Positions 11,504 through 21,643 of a stretch of 64,000 bases of DNA are shown here, one piece after another. The stretch's first letter is position 1. The number at the start of each line of letters is the position of its first letter. The position numbers were made by a program, and so were the translations under genes. Below the pieces are notes generated by a model, which did not search any database, had not been told where the DNA came from, and worked only from the letters and a program-made list of their open reading frames with translations. Origin of the DNA: Metapseudomonas otitidis (GTDB lineage Bacteria; Pseudomonadota; Gammaproteobacteria; Pseudomonadales; Pseudomonadaceae); the NCBI RefSeq assembly GCF_900111835.1, contig NZ_FOJP01000013.1, forward strand, positions 186,001 through 250,000. The letters run 5' to 3'.

Positions 11504-11890
11504 ATGAGCGATGCACGCAAACCCGGCGTCCAGGTCCGCCGCGAAGTGATGGGCGACGCCTTCGTCGACCGCGCCCTGGGCAATGCCACCGAATTCACCC
11601 AGCCCCTGCAGGACTTCGTCAACGAACACGCCTGGGGCGGCGTATGGAACCGCGAAGGGCTCGACCGCAAGACCCGCAGCCTCATCACCCTCGCCGCCCT
11701 CACCGCCCTGAAGTGCCCTCAGGAGCTGAAAGGCCACGTGCGCGGGGCCTTGAACAATGGCTGCAGCGTAGAGGAAATCCGCGAGGCGCTGCTGCACTGC
11801 GCGGTGTACGCCGGCGTACCGGCCGCCATCGACGCCTTCCGCGCCGCCCAGGAAGTGGTCGACGCCTGGCAGGCGGACCCGCAGGGCTGA
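11504..11890 (+). CDS. Carboxymuconolactone decarboxylase family protein (PcaC-like)
   Basis: 128 residues from ATG 11504, preceded by TGGAGA. It is a single CMD/AhpD-fold domain with the family pattern LDRKTRSLITLAAL, LKGHVRGALNNG and LLHCAVYAGVPAAIDAF. The best-known relative, PcaC (4-carboxymuconolactone decarboxylase of the protocatechuate pathway), has about this length. No other pca gene is in the window, so the true substrate is unknown. It could be a redox-active AhpD-type protein, but it lacks a CxxC motif: the only cysteines are in LKCPQE, GCSVEE and HCAVY. Probably co-transcribed with the upstream lipoprotein gene. Confidence 0.85.
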   Translation: MSDARKPGVQVRREVMGDAFVDRALGNATEFTQPLQDFVNEHAWGGVWNREGLDRKTRSLITLAALTALKCPQELKGHVRGALNNGCSVEEIREALLHCAVYAGVPAAIDAFRAAQEVVDAWQADPQG

Positions 11891-12246
11891 CGCCCGCCGG
11901 CGCCGAAACTGTGGGAGGAAAAAGCGTAGGGGGATGGCGCTGTTTCCATCCACCCAAGGAGCTGACAGCTGCTTCGTTGGTGGGCTGAAGCGGAACGCCG
12001 CCCGGCCCACCCTTCGGTTCCGCGAGGGCTGGCAGATCTTGAGGGAGAGCGACCGATAAGCCCCAGCCGCCGGCACGCCTTCACCCGTAGGATGTGGTGA
12101 GCCCGCGAACCGCATCAAACCCCGCTCACCAGGCCAACGTCGTGCGCACCGCTCGGCGCTCATACGACGCGTAGGGCGGTTCGCGCACCATCGATCCACC
12201 GCCCCAGGCGCCCCAGCATGCGCCGAGGCTCAGCCCAAAGAACCGA
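11891..12246. repeat. Intergenic gap with palindromic repeat elements
   Basis: 356 nt between convergent genes, with no plausible gene. It contains a 33-bp palindromic element at 11979-12011 (arms GGTGGGC and GCCCACC) that recurs base for base at 42498-42530. At 12087-12118 there is a reverse-oriented relative of the GATGCGGT...ACCGCATC hairpin found in the 225-bp tandem unit at 42 kb. Both probably serve as transcript ends or are remnants of a small dispersed repeat family. Confidence 0.7.
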
Positions 12247-13050
12247 TCAGGGGTAGCTGAAGCTCTTTACCAGGGTGAGTTCGCCCGGCTGGCGCATGGG
12301 CACGATGAAGTTTTCCTGCTTCTCGCTCGGTGTGCCTTCCTCGGTGATGACCGTCACCTGGGCGGTGATCAGCGGCTGGGCAGGGCCTTCGGTGCCGTCG
12401 TCGCTGCCGTAGTAACCGCCGCCGTAGTAGTTCACGTACACCAGGTACTGCCCCTTGAGCGGGGTCGGGCTGGCGATCATTTCCGGGCCGTAGCCGGTGG
12501 TCACGTCCACGTCCAGCGCCGTGCCGTTGGGCGCGCTGCGGTCGCCGTACCAGATGTGGGCGCCGTCCGGCGTCACCAGGTGCAGGTCCAGGTCGGTGTT
12601 GTCGGCATCCCAGGAGAGCACCACGCGCATGCGTGCCGGTACGCCGCCCTTGGCCCGGCTGTAGAACTGCACGCGGTGGGATTGCTTGCCGTCCGGGCTG
12701 CGCACTTCGACGCTGTTGCTGCCGGAGGGGAACACGAAGGGCCGCTGGAAACTGCCGTCCTCGTCCACCTTCAGCGGCATGCTCACGCCGTTGACCACCA
12801 GGGTGCCGGGGCCGCTGGCCGCCTTCGGCATGCCGGTGATCGCGCCCTTGATCAGCGCGGTATCGGCCTGGTCCGACGCGGTGTTCACCGAGGAGGCCGG
12901 GTAGTTGACCTCCTGCATGAAGTGCTCGCCCGAGCCGGCGCCTTCGCGCCAGCCACCGCGCGGCGTATCGAGTCGCACCTCGGCGCTGGCGAGCAGCGGC
13001 GTCAGGGCCAGGAACAGGGAAGCAAGGGAGGCGCAGCGCATGGGGATCAT
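12247..13050 (-). CDS. magF: MagF: secreted DUF2135 (YfaP-like) protein
   Basis: 267 residues if translation starts at ATG 13050, whose ATGA overlaps the magE stop; ATG 13041 (MRCASLASLFLALTPLLASA) is an equally good signal-peptide start. After cleavage near ASA-EV the protein has an N-terminal beta domain (GTLVVNGVSMPLKVDEDGS) and a C-terminal DUF2135 domain (RVVLSWDADNTDLDLHLVTP, then YLVYVNYYGGGYYGS). It is a paralogue of the first gene of the operon, magA. By position it corresponds to magF, the last gene of the P. aeruginosa mag operon. Function unknown; the D-rich DADNTDLDLH segment could bind metal, which is inference. Confidence 0.85.
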   Translation of the reverse strand: MIPMRCASLASLFLALTPLLASAEVRLDTPRGGWREGAGSGEHFMQEVNYPASSVNTASDQADTALIKGAITGMPKAASGPGTLVVNGVSMPLKVDEDGSFQRPFVFPSGSNSVEVRSPDGKQSHRVQFYSRAKGGVPARMRVVLSWDADNTDLDLHLVTPDGAHIWYGDRSAPNGTALDVDVTTGYGPEMIASPTPLKGQYLVYVNYYGGGYYGSDDGTEGPAQPLITAQVTVITEEGTPSEKQENFIVPMRQPGELTLVKSFSYP

Positions 13051-14708
13051 TCCAGTAGCAGTTGGCGGGCGAGCCGCTCGACGTAGGCTTCGTCCTGGCC
13101 ATTGGGGTGGGCTTCGAAGGCCAGGTGCAGGTATTCGTGGGTCAGGTCGAGGCGGTCCTGCAGGGAAAACAGGCCGCGCACGAAGATGCGCCGCCGCTCG
13201 CGGTCGACATGGGGTCGGCCGGAGGCCAGGCGGCACACCGAGAACTGCGGGATTTCAGCGTAGCCCGGCTCGGCATCCAGCACCGGGCGCCACTCGCGGC
13301 GCTGGCGGCGCAGCCAGTCCTCGGCGTTGGGCAGGGCCTGGCAGGCTGCCACGGGCTTGTCCCAGCGGCTGAGGCTGGCGCGGGGGAAGGCACGGGCGAG
13401 GATGCTGTCGTAGCGCACACCCTCCTTGGCCTCCGCCACGGCCTGCTGCCAGGACAGGCGATCCGGGCCGGCGCGCTCGCTGTGGTAGGTCACCGTGCTG
13501 CCAGCCAGCACCAGGTCGGCGGTCCAGGCGGCGATGCTGCGACTAGCAGCGGAAGCCGGGCGGGGGGCGACCCGCTGGCTGGAACTGCTGTCGTCGATGA
13601 CCAGGCACTCGCCACGGCGCACGGCGTTCTGCACCAGGTAGGTCCGCACTGCCACGGCCAGGGCCTTGGCGGCCTCGGCGGGTTCGGGTGCCGCCTCGCG
13701 GTCGAGCACGCGGGCCACATAGTCCTCGCGCTCCAGGTGAGCGGTCAGCGCCAGGCCGTCGTCACGGCGCTCGAGGAAGAGCTCGCCCTGGCTTTCGATG
13801 TCCAGGCGGTTGCCGTTCTCGAACAGCACCTGATAGCGCCCGCGCAGGGCACCGGGCGCCACAGGCGTGGACTGGCCGGCGAGGCTCACCTCGCGCAGCG
13901 GATAGCGGCTGAACAGGCGCACCTCCACGCAGCTGCCCGGCTCGCGGGGCCAGCTCACCGGCAACGTGCGTTCGAGCACCTCGGCGTACTGCCCGAGAAC
14001 GCGCTGGCTGGTGCCGGGGCCGCTGGCCCAGACCGGCGTGCCGTCGTTCAGCCAGCCGGCGAAGCCGCCCTGGCGGGCCTGGGGATCGGCGTCGGCGAGC
14101 CAGCTCCAGGTCTTCACCCGCAGGCGCGCGCCCAGGGTGGCGAGCACGCCGGCATCACGGGCCTGGAGCGGTACATCGAGCAGCACGCGGCGGGCCTCGT
14201 CCTGGGCCGGCAGGGTCTGCAGCTGGGCCAGCAGGTCGGCCACCGGGACCCGCGCCTCGGGCTTCAGCGCATCGAGGCGGTGCAGCCAGGCCGGGGCACT
14301 GCGTGCCTGCCAGTAGCGGGACCAGTCATCCGGGGTCACCCCGAGGCGTGCCGGGTCGAAATACAGGCCGCAGGATTTCACCAGAGCCTGGTCACGGTCG
14401 ATGCGTTCGCCGGGGTTGCAGCAATACACCTCGTCACGGTCGTGGCCGAGGCACTGGTAGCCGGGGTCCGGCTGTTGCCGGTCCACCAGGTAGGCGTAGA
14501 CGAAGAGTTTCCACAGGCTGCCCAGGGGCGCCTGGCGCTCGGCGGGCAAGGGACTGCGCGCCAACACGCGGCTGCGGTCCAGTTCGAGCAGTTCGTTACC
14601 GGTCGGGGTACGCCAGGCCAAGGCGAGGGGCGCCTCGGCGGCCCCCACCGGGAGGGCCGCCAGCGCCAGCAGCGCAGCGGCCACGCGCAGGCCCCTGGTC
14701 AATCTCAA
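13047..14708 (-). CDS. magE: MagE: DUF2300 (YfaQ-like) protein with PBP-like, SpoIID-like and HExxH regions
   Basis: 553 residues with a signal peptide ([20 protein letters not shown]). The start appears to be TTG at 14708, overlapping the magD stop as TTGA; no ATG gives a signal peptide. Three regions can be read. Residues about 55-235 resemble a penicillin-binding-protein fold: S64-L-W-K67 (SxxK), S112-C-G, and K199-T-W followed by [17 protein letters not shown], like the KTG strand pair. Residues about 325-410 resemble Spo[16 protein letters not shown], then [11 protein letters not shown], then SSSSQRV. The C-terminus has H524-E-Y-L-H528, a zinc-peptidase HExxH motif. Pfam-type naming is DUF2300; the three-domain reading is my inference. 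By position it is magE. Confidence 0.85.
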   Translation of the reverse strand: MRLTRGLRVAAALLALAALPVGAAEAPLALAWRTPTGNELLELDRSRVLARSPLPAERQAPLGSLWKLFVYAYLVDRQQPDPGYQCLGHDRDEVYCCNPGERIDRDQALVKSCGLYFDPARLGVTPDDWSRYWQARSAPAWLHRLDALKPEARVPVADLLAQLQTLPAQDEARRVLLDVPLQARDAGVLATLGARLRVKTWSWLADADPQARQGGFAGWLNDGTPVWASGPGTSQRVLGQYAEVLERTLPVSWPREPGSCVEVRLFSRYPLREVSLAGQSTPVAPGALRGRYQVLFENGNRLDIESQGELFLERRDDGLALTAHLEREDYVARVLDREAAPEPAEAAKALAVAVRTYLVQNAVRRGECLVIDDSSSSQRVAPRPASAASRSIAAWTADLVLAGSTVTYHSERAGPDRLSWQQAVAEAKEGVRYDSILARAFPRASLSRWDKPVAACQALPNAEDWLRRQRREWRPVLDAEPGYAEIPQFSVCRLASGRPHVDRERRRIFVRGLFSLQDRLDLTHEYLHLAFEAHPNGQDEAYVERLARQLLLE

Positions 14709-17700
14709 TCGACCTTGATCTGTCCCAGCGCCGGTTCGCTCTCCAGCGCCTGCTCCTGCGGCGCGTAGAGGCGGACGTAGCGCGCCGGCGGCAGCTGGAA
14801 CTCGCCTTTCTGCGAGAAGCGCACCAGGTGACGCAGCACCAGGGCACCTTCCAGGCGATCCACCGGGACGGCGTAGACCATCTGCCCCGGCTCGTTGCGG
14901 GCCTTCTCCAGGGCGGAGGCTTCCTCGCCTTCCAGGCCGGAAACCTGGATGCCCCAGGTGGTGCGCTCGACATCGGCACCGGGCGGCAGCGGCACTTCCA
15001 GCAGGCCGTAGCGCAGGGCGCGACCGGCCTGGGCGTTCAGCACCACTTCGTCCAGGTAGAGGGCGTCGCTGGAGATGTCACCGGGCTTGGCCTCTTCGGC
15101 CTTGAAGGTGAAGGGCTCGCTGCCCGGCACCAGGCGCAGCAGGCGGCGGCTGATCTCCACCGGCAGTGCGGCACCCGCGCCGGCAGCCTGGGCGCTCTGG
15201 TAATCCAGGCGCACGTCCACCGGGTGAGCCAGGTCGGTCGGCAGGTCAAGGGTGGCGGGCACACCCTGGCCATGCCACTGCCAGTAGCGTTCGCCGCTGT
15301 CGCCTTCGCGGGCCTGCCAGTCGCCTTGCGGGGCGATGGCCAGGTCGGGACCGGCCTTGTCCAGGCTGCGCTGCAGCCAGGTCAGGGCCAGGGCGCGCTC
15401 GACGGTGGACTGCCCCGGCGCCAGGCGCTTGAGCAGGGCAGCCGCACGCACCGGGTCGGCCCCATTGAGGTACAGGCCGAGGGCTTCGGCGAAGGGCTGC
15501 TGGCTGGCGGACAGGCGCTCGCGGGCGGCACCCAGCTGAGCGTCCAGCGCTGCCGGCACGCGGACTTGCAGCTGACGGGCGAGACCGGCGGTGAGCACGC
15601 GGGCAGCCGCCAGGCCGAGGGACGACTCCGGTGCGGCCATCACCAGGCTGGCGCGGCCGTCGTCCACCTCGGGCACGTCCTCGCCGTCACCGGCGGCGGC
15701 CAGGTCGGCCATCAGGCCTTCCATCAGGGTGTTCACCGGCAAGCCCATGTCGCGGGCGAAGGCCAGCACCAGGGCTCGCTGCAGCAGCGGGGTGTTGGGG
15801 GCCTGGGCGGCGTAGGTGTCCAGCACACGCTGCCAGTGGTCCGGCGGCAGCTGAACCTCCAGGGCACGGCTGGTGTACCAGTCGGCGTAGTAGGCGTAGG
15901 CGGTGAGGAAGGCGTCGGCATCGGCCTCGTCGCCCCACCAGGTGAACACCGCTTCCGGGCCGGCCATCTGCACCAGGCGCAGGCGACCGGTCTGCATGAC
16001 CAGGCGCAGGCGGTCGCTCACGCGGCGCTCGCCCTGGGCCAGGGTCGGGTAGGCCACGGCCAGCGGCAGCAGGCGGCTGGCGGTCTGCTCGACGCCGCCA
16101 TAGGGGTAGGCGAGCAGGTCGTCGAGGGCGCCACGGAACAGAGCCTGGCCGTTGTCGTCCTGGCGCAGGCGGATGGCGCTGGCATCGGCCGGCAGGCCCA
16201 GCTCGGTCTTGCCGGCGTAGGCCACCAGGCTCTTGCTCTGGGCACTCGGCCAACCGTCGGCGGCCAGGTGCAGGGCCACGTCGAGGGCATCGACGGCCTG
16301 GCCGTCACGCACCAGTTCGGCGTGGAAGTCCCCTTCGGCCACGGCCGGAACCGTCAGCGGCAGGTAGTTGATGCCCTTGGCCAGTTCCACCGTGGTGCGC
16401 TGTTCCTGGCCGGCGTAACGGGTCACCAACTCGGCCTTGGAACCGGCTTCGCCCTGGTTGAAGGCGAACAGGCCGAGGGTCGGGCGGTCGCCCTTGCGGA
16501 AGCTGGTGGGGCCGCTCCACTTGAGGTACAGCGGCTTCTCGGAGCGCACGAACTGGCGCTTCTGGCCCACCTGGCCATCGGCGTTCATGGCCCGCGCGGT
16601 GATGCGCCAGCGGGTCAGGGAGTCCGGCACGCGGAAGCTGAAGCGCACCTTGCCGTTGGCGTCGGTGACCAGGTCCGGCTGCCAGGCGGCGGTGTCCACG
16701 TCCTCGCGGCGCGGACGCTCCAGCACCTTCACGCCGCGGTCGCTGCGGTTGGCGCGGCCGGGCGCGGTGGCGCTGCCGGGCAGGGCCAGGTCGTAGGCGA
16801 TGAACGAGAGGCTGGCGCTGGTGCGCACGTTGTTGCGGCGCGGGTGGTAGAAGAACTGGTCGATGCCCGGGGCGATCTCCGGCTGCAGCGCGTAGATCAT
16901 CTCGTCCACCACGCTGACGGTGAGGCGCGAGGCGGTGGGCTTGCCTTCGTAGCGGGTGGTCAGCTCGACGGTGACGGTGTCACCCGGGCGGGCCACTTCC
17001 TTGTCGGCCACCACCTCGATGTCGATCTGCGGCGTGGCCACCTTGATGCCGGCGTTCTGGAAGCTGTAGTCGCCGCCACGGGTGTACAGCGCGGAGAAGG
17101 TGATGTTGGGCGAGAAGGTCTTGCCCACCGGAATGCGCGCGCGGTACTGGGTGTCGGAAAGGCGCTCCAGCTTCAGCCAGTCGCCGCCCTTGGACAGCAG
17201 CGCGGTGGCTTCCACCTTGTCGCGCTCCAGGGTCAGCAGGGCATCGCTCACCGGCTCGGGGAAGGTGATCAGCGCCAGGGCTTCCTCGCCGGCCTTGTAC
17301 TCGGCCTTGTCGAGGACGATCTCGATGGTGCCGGCCACAGACTTCACGCCGTCGCCGCTGACCGAGTGGCCGGTGGCGCCGAGGATCAGGCCCTTGTCGT
17401 CCTTCAGGGTGATGCTGTAGGTGCCGGGGCGCTCGAACTTCAGGTCGAAGCCGTCGCTGCCGCCGGCCAGGGTGCCACCCTGGGTGCTCTGGTCTTCCAG
17501 GCGGACCCAGTCGTAGCGGGCCGGCTTGAGGTCGCTCGGGCGCTCGCTGCGGAAGCTGAAGTGCACCGACTCACCGGCGCTGCTGAAGCGCTGCGGCGCG
17601 GTCAGGGCGTAGCGGGCGGCGCCGCGCTCGATGAGGATCTCCTTGCTGGTGCGCACGCGGTAGGCGGCGCCGTCGCTGGCGAACACGGTGAGCAGGTAGC

Positions 17701-19285
17701 GGCTGGGCTTCTCGGCGGCCGGCAGGTTGAGTTCGGCACGGCCCTGGGCGTCGGTGGTGAGCTCGGTGCTCTCCAGCTCCACCGGGAACTGCCCGAGGTA
17801 CTGCAGCTCGTTGTCGATCATCGACAGCTGCTGGGCGCGCAGGCTCAGTTGCAGGCGGGCGTTGGCCACCGGCTTGCCGTCCGGGTAGAGCAGCACCAGG
17901 GCGCCCTTGACCGGTTCGCCGGTGCGGAAGTCCGGCTTGGCCAGGTCCAGCGACACTTCGAAGTGCGGCTTGATGTACTCGGCCACTCGGAAGGCGCTGC
18001 TGTAGATCTGGTCGCGGTAGCGGAAGCGCAGTTCGTAGCCCCCGGCCACGGCGTTGCGCGGCAGCTGGAAGCGACCCTGGGTGCCGGACTGGCCGTCCAG
18101 CGCCAGGTCCAGGGTCTGCAGCTCGGTGCCGTTGGCGTCGAGCACGCTGAGTTTCAGCGGCGCGGCGGTGGGGGCGACCGAGTCGCGGGCGTTCTTGAAT
18201 TCGCGGCCGACGATCTTCACCTCGACCCAGTCGCCCGGGCGGTACAGCGGGCGGTCGGTGAAGGCGTAGAGCTTGGTGTCGTAGATCTCGCTGTCGTAAT
18301 AGAAGTTCTCGGAGACGAACACGCCGCCTTCGGCGTCCTCGCCCAGCACGTAGGAGCGCTCGGGGCTGCCGTGGCCGAGGCGCAGCAGGCCCTGGGCGTC
18401 GGTGGTGCCGCTGGTCATCACGCCCAGGCCGTCGCTCCACAGCACCTTGGCATCGGCCACGGGCGTGCCTTCGTGCTTGCGGGCGGTCCACACCAGCAGC
18501 TCACCGCCGGCGATCTTGCTCACGGCCACGGTGTTGGAGACGAACACCACGGTGGTGGCGCGGTATTTACCGACGATGGCTTCGGTCAGGTACAGGCCGG
18601 GCTTGAGCTTGCCGAGGGGGATGTAGACGTTGCCCGGCTGGGTGCTGGTGAACTGGCTGGAGGAGCCGGCCAGCTCGACGCCCTTCGGCGGTTCGATGGG
18701 CTTGGCCTGCCACAGCGGGTAGCGGAACTGCGCCACCATCGGCATGCCCTTGAGCGGTGCGTACTGCACCTGCGGGGTGAACTCGGTGGGCTGGCGGATG
18801 GCCTCGCCCATGCTCAGTTCGGGGGCTTCTTCGGTGACCTGCTTGCGCGACTCGTAGGAGAAGGCCCGCTGCATCACCCGACGCGACTTGCGGTACCAGT
18901 TGTCCCAGAGGTAGGCCAGGGTGTTGGACAGGCCCTCGCCCTTGAAGTCGCCCTCGGTGCTCACGCGGTGCAGGTTCTTCTGCCGCTTGAGGAAGTCGAG
19001 GGGGTTCTCGATGCGGTACACACGGATGTCGACGCCGCCGTACTCCTCCATCCGGTAGCGGCGGTAGTCGCGGCCCGGAGCCTCCAGGCGCACCTGGGCC
19101 ACTTCATCGGTGGCGAAGCTGCTGTCGGAGAGCAGGAAGAAGGACTCGCCCGCCAGGGGCGTGTAGCCGCTGGCCGGCACCTCGTCCTCGGCCTGGGTGA
19201 GCGCCGGCAGGGCCAGGGGCAGTACCAGCGCCATCAGCGCGGCAGCGGACAGGCGCGCCGCACGGCGCAGGGGGCTGGCGTTCAT
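14705..19285 (-). CDS. magD: MagD: bacterial alpha-2-macroglobulin (YfaS type, no thioester)
   Basis: 1,526 residues, close to P. aeruginosa MagD (about 1,500). I start at ATG 19285 ([19 protein letters not shown]), giving a signal peptide ending near TQAEDE and an ATGA overlap with magC. Bacterial A2Ms are periplasmic protease traps: a target protease cuts a bait region and is then enclosed. The family landmarks are seen: repeated macroglobulin beta domains, the [17 protein letters not shown] segment, and [20 protein letters not shown] at the A2M core. The thioester CxEQ is replaced by G1064-V-E-Q1067, so covalent capture by thioester is not possible; this is typical of the YfaS class as opposed to YfhM. 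The pbpC gene that accompanies the other class is absent. Confidence 0.95.
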   Translation of the reverse strand: MNASPLRRAARLSAAALMALVLPLALPALTQAEDEVPASGYTPLAGESFFLLSDSSFATDEVAQVRLEAPGRDYRRYRMEEYGGVDIRVYRIENPLDFLKRQKNLHRVSTEGDFKGEGLSNTLAYLWDNWYRKSRRVMQRAFSYESRKQVTEEAPELSMGEAIRQPTEFTPQVQYAPLKGMPMVAQFRYPLWQAKPIEPPKGVELAGSSSQFTSTQPGNVYIPLGKLKPGLYLTEAIVGKYRATTVVFVSNTVAVSKIAGGELLVWTARKHEGTPVADAKVLWSDGLGVMTSGTTDAQGLLRLGHGSPERSYVLGEDAEGGVFVSENFYYDSEIYDTKLYAFTDRPLYRPGDWVEVKIVGREFKNARDSVAPTAAPLKLSVLDANGTELQTLDLALDGQSGTQGRFQLPRNAVAGGYELRFRYRDQIYSSAFRVAEYIKPHFEVSLDLAKPDFRTGEPVKGALVLLYPDGKPVANARLQLSLRAQQLSMIDNELQYLGQFPVELESTELTTDAQGRAELNLPAAEKPSRYLLTVFASDGAAYRVRTSKEILIERGAARYALTAPQRFSSAGESVHFSFRSERPSDLKPARYDWVRLEDQSTQGGTLAGGSDGFDLKFERPGTYSITLKDDKGLILGATGHSVSGDGVKSVAGTIEIVLDKAEYKAGEEALALITFPEPVSDALLTLERDKVEATALLSKGGDWLKLERLSDTQYRARIPVGKTFSPNITFSALYTRGGDYSFQNAGIKVATPQIDIEVVADKEVARPGDTVTVELTTRYEGKPTASRLTVSVVDEMIYALQPEIAPGIDQFFYHPRRNNVRTSASLSFIAYDLALPGSATAPGRANRSDRGVKVLERPRREDVDTAAWQPDLVTDANGKVRFSFRVPDSLTRWRITARAMNADGQVGQKRQFVRSEKPLYLKWSGPTSFRKGDRPTLGLFAFNQGEAGSKAELVTRYAGQEQRTTVELAKGINYLPLTVPAVAEGDFHAELVRDGQAVDALDVALHLAADGWPSAQSKSLVAYAGKTELGLPADASAIRLRQDDNGQALFRGALDDLLAYPYGGVEQTASRLLPLAVAYPTLAQGERRVSDRLRLVMQTGRLRLVQMAGPEAVFTWWGDEADADAFLTAYAYYADWYTSRALEVQLPPDHWQRVLDTYAAQAPNTPLLQRALVLAFARDMGLPVNTLMEGLMADLAAAGDGEDVPEVDDGRASLVMAAPESSLGLAAARVLTAGLARQLQVRVPAALDAQLGAARERLSASQQPFAEALGLYLNGADPVRAAALLKRLAPGQSTVERALALTWLQRSLDKAGPDLAIAPQGDWQAREGDSGERYWQWHGQGVPATLDLPTDLAHPVDVRLDYQSAQAAGAGAALPVEISRRLLRLVPGSEPFTFKAEEAKPGDISSDALYLDEVVLNAQAGRALRYGLLEVPLPPGADVERTTWGIQVSGLEGEEASALEKARNEPGQMVYAVPVDRLEGALVLRHLVRFSQKGEFQLPPARYVRLYAPQEQALESEPALGQIKVD

Positions 19286-19935
19286 CGGGCGAGGAAGTTC
19301 AGTCGATAGATGCCGATAAAGTTGGGGTTGGATTCGTCGGGGATCCATCGGGTGTCCTTCCATTTCATGAGTTGTTGCAGGCTGACGGAGCGCATGCCGT
19401 TATCGGTCGGGGTGCTGGTGCCGGTGTGGTAGGCGATTTCCCGCCCCATCCAGATCATCAGGTGCTGGTCATCACCCTGGTCGAAGAAGATCAGGTCGCC
19501 GGGACGGGCCTGGTTGAGGTCGCGGCCGGCGAACCGGCTGTTGTGCTGAATGAGTTTGATGGCGTTGACGTAGGGGCCGACCTTGCCACCGCCCTGCTGC
19601 CAGTTTTGTGCGAGCTGGCGCTGGGCGTCGCTCAGCTCCAGCTCCGGCGGCAGGTAGCGGTTGGACAGGCCATTGGCGCGCAGCCACTTGGCGTCGTGGA
19701 CCTTGAGCGCCTCGTTGGCAGCGAAGCGCACCAGGCCGGCGCAATCCTGCTGGTGCCAGCGCGGGCTCGGGCCCTGGCGCAGCTGCTCCTGGGCGATGCG
19801 CACGAACCAGGCGCGGAACACCTGGGACTGCTCGGGGTCGAGCCCCACCGTTTCGTCGGCGCGCAGCACCAGGCTCCACGCCATCAGCAGCGCGGCCAGC
19901 CCGAACGGCAGGCGACGGATCACAGGGAGCGCCAT
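19282..19935 (-). CDS. magC: MagC: DUF1175 (YfaT-like) NlpC/P60-type protein
   Basis: 217 residues from ATG 19935; an in-frame ATG at 19950 is an alternative. A hydrophobic signal segment ([18 protein letters not shown]) suggests export. The body has NlpC/P60 cysteine-peptidase landmarks: D64-C65-A-G-L-V at the nucleophile, and the block [20 protein letters not shown] with His158, followed by IAYHTG. Family members usually cut gamma-D-Glu-diaminopimelate or related bonds in peptidoglycan. The annotation family is DUF1175; activity is inferred. Its stop overlaps the magD start (ATGA) and its start lies inside the end of magB (16-nt overlap), so translation is coupled. Confidence 0.88.
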   Translation of the reverse strand: MALPVIRRLPFGLAALLMAWSLVLRADETVGLDPEQSQVFRAWFVRIAQEQLRQGPSPRWHQQDCAGLVRFAANEALKVHDAKWLRANGLSNRYLPPELELSDAQRQLAQNWQQGGGKVGPYVNAIKLIQHNSRFAGRDLNQARPGDLIFFDQGDDQHLMIWMGREIAYHTGTSTPTDNGMRSVSLQQLMKWKDTRWIPDESNPNFIGIYRLNFLAR

Positions 19936-21608
19936 TCCAGGGGCAGCCATTCCCACGGGTCGCTGGCCTGGGTGTCGGCCGGCAATGCCAGGGCGTACTT
20001 GCCGTGGCCACCGAGAGCCCGCAGCTTGGGCAGCAGGTGGGCTTCGGCGGCGTTGCGGAACACCGGCTCGTCGTTGCTCGGCAGGCTGTCGAGGGTTTCC
20101 CGCTCCAGCAGCTTGGCCAGGCCTTCGGGGGCCAGGTAGGCCGGCACCAGGGCGTCCTTGGGCAGGGTCTCGCCCAGCGGCGGGAAGCGCTTGTCGAGGG
20201 TATCCAGGCCCTTGGTCACCAGCTTGTCGTCCAGGGAGAACAGCAGGGTGTCGCCATGGCGCGCCAGGCTCACGTGGAAGTAGCCACGGGAGGCCAGGGC
20301 ATCGGGGTTGGCGCTCTGGGATGCGGGGTACTGGCCGAAGTTGGAACCGACGTCGCGGGCCCAGATGCGGGCGGCGCCACGGGTCTGGCTCTCCAGCGGG
20401 AAGCGGCCACCTTCGGCATAGGGTTCGAAGGCACCGATCACCGAGCCGAACAGGCCTTCGATGGCCGGGTCCATCTGGCCGGAGGCCGCCTCGTCGAGGT
20501 GGGCGACCAACAGCGGCGAATGCAGGCGGGAGTCGGCGTACCAGCACAGGCCGGCGGTGGTGCCGAGGCGCTTGCCGAGCTGTTCGGTGACCTCCTTGCC
20601 GGCACCGACGCGGTCCAGCAGGCGGGCATTCACGCCCGGTGCCACGGGCAGCGCGACGCAGGCGCTGGCGCCCATGGGCATGGCCTGCCACACGGGCTTG
20701 AAGTCGAACTTGGCCTGGTCGTCCACCTCGTTGAGGGCGACGTAGCTGCGCCAGCCCTTGTCGTCCATCTCGAAGCGCAGGCCGGCGAAGCTGGGCAGGA
20801 AGCGCTGGTAGCCGAAGGCGAGGAATTCACCGCCCAGGGCGATGCGCTGCTGCTCCTGGCCACGGGCCTTGAGGCCGAAACGCTCGGGGAAGGGATCATC
20901 GCCGGCCATCAGGCCTTCGACCGTCTCGGTCTCGGCGCGGGCCAGCTTGCCGGATTCGTCCAGCAGCATGCCGGGGCTGGAGAGCACCAGCAGCTTGTCG
21001 CCATGACTGGCCAGCAGCACCGAGCGCTCGCCCAGGTAGCGCAGGCTGTAGAGCGGCACGCTGTCGCCGTCCACCCGCAGCTCGCCCACCTGGCTCAGCT
21101 GGGTGTCGTCCAGTGCGGCGTGGGCCAGGGGCTCCAGCACGCGGGCCAGGCCGCCGCGCTGCAGGGTCACCAGCACGTGCTTGAGCTTGCCGTCGGCACC
21201 CCGCCAGGCCGCGACTTCAGCGGGCTGGTCGAGCAGTTCGTCGATCAGCGAGTCCTGCAGCTTGAGGTCGTGCTCGTAGATGATGCGACGCAGGCTGCCG
21301 GCCAGGCCGAGGCGGTCGGCGTTGTCCTGGTAGTAGAAGACGAAGTCCTCGGTGAGGGTGTCGCGCAGCAGCGGCACCGCGAGGATGTCCTTGGGCAGGC
21401 GGCTGAGGGAGGCGCTTTCGATCAGGGCGTCAGGGCGCTTGAGGTCCAGCCCCAGGGCGCTCTGTTCCGCCAGGTCGCGCGGCTCCTGCTTGTCGCAGCC
21501 CCCCAGCAGGCCGGCGGCCGCCAGCGGCAGCAGCAGGCCGAGGGCCAGAGCGCGCGGGTGACGCGCCAGGGCAGTGCGGGCGCTTTCAGGAGTGGTGTTC
21601 TGGTTCAT
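19920..21608 (-). CDS. magB: MagB: DUF2138 (YfaA-like) lipoprotein
   Basis: 562 residues from ATG 21608. An upstream ATG at 21644, overlapping the magA stop as TGATG, would add 12 residues. The N-terminus is a long lipoprotein signal with a G-L-L-G-G-C lipobox (Cys38), so the protein is probably tethered in the periplasm. The rest shows long regions like PSLPS-type repeats but no catalytic motif I recognise (for example [20 protein letters not shown] near the start). DUF2138 proteins occur with YfaS-type macroglobulins; in P. aeruginosa MagB contributes to the MagD complex. Biochemical role unknown. Confidence 0.87.
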   Translation of the reverse strand: MNQNTTPESARTALARHPRALALGLLLPLAAAGLLGGCDKQEPRDLAEQSALGLDLKRPDALIESASLSRLPKDILAVPLLRDTLTEDFVFYYQDNADRLGLAGSLRRIIYEHDLKLQDSLIDELLDQPAEVAAWRGADGKLKHVLVTLQRGGLARVLEPLAHAALDDTQLSQVGELRVDGDSVPLYSLRYLGERSVLLASHGDKLLVLSSPGMLLDESGKLARAETETVEGLMAGDDPFPERFGLKARGQEQQRIALGGEFLAFGYQRFLPSFAGLRFEMDDKGWRSYVALNEVDDQAKFDFKPVWQAMPMGASACVALPVAPGVNARLLDRVGAGKEVTEQLGKRLGTTAGLCWYADSRLHSPLLVAHLDEAASGQMDPAIEGLFGSVIGAFEPYAEGGRFPLESQTRGAARIWARDVGSNFGQYPASQSANPDALASRGYFHVSLARHGDTLLFSLDDKLVTKGLDTLDKRFPPLGETLPKDALVPAYLAPEGLAKLLERETLDSLPSNDEPVFRNAAEAHLLPKLRALGGHGKYALALPADTQASDPWEWLPLEWRSL

Positions 21609-21643
21609 GGTGAAAAACCCCGGTTCATCCACGCGGCGGGACA

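Noticed and set aside
14303-19309. Very long open frame on the plus strand opposite magD
   Set aside because: High GC leaves antisense frames free of stops. The minus-strand frame has a signal peptide, A2M landmarks and coupled neighbours; the plus frame shows only repetitive composition-driven sequence.
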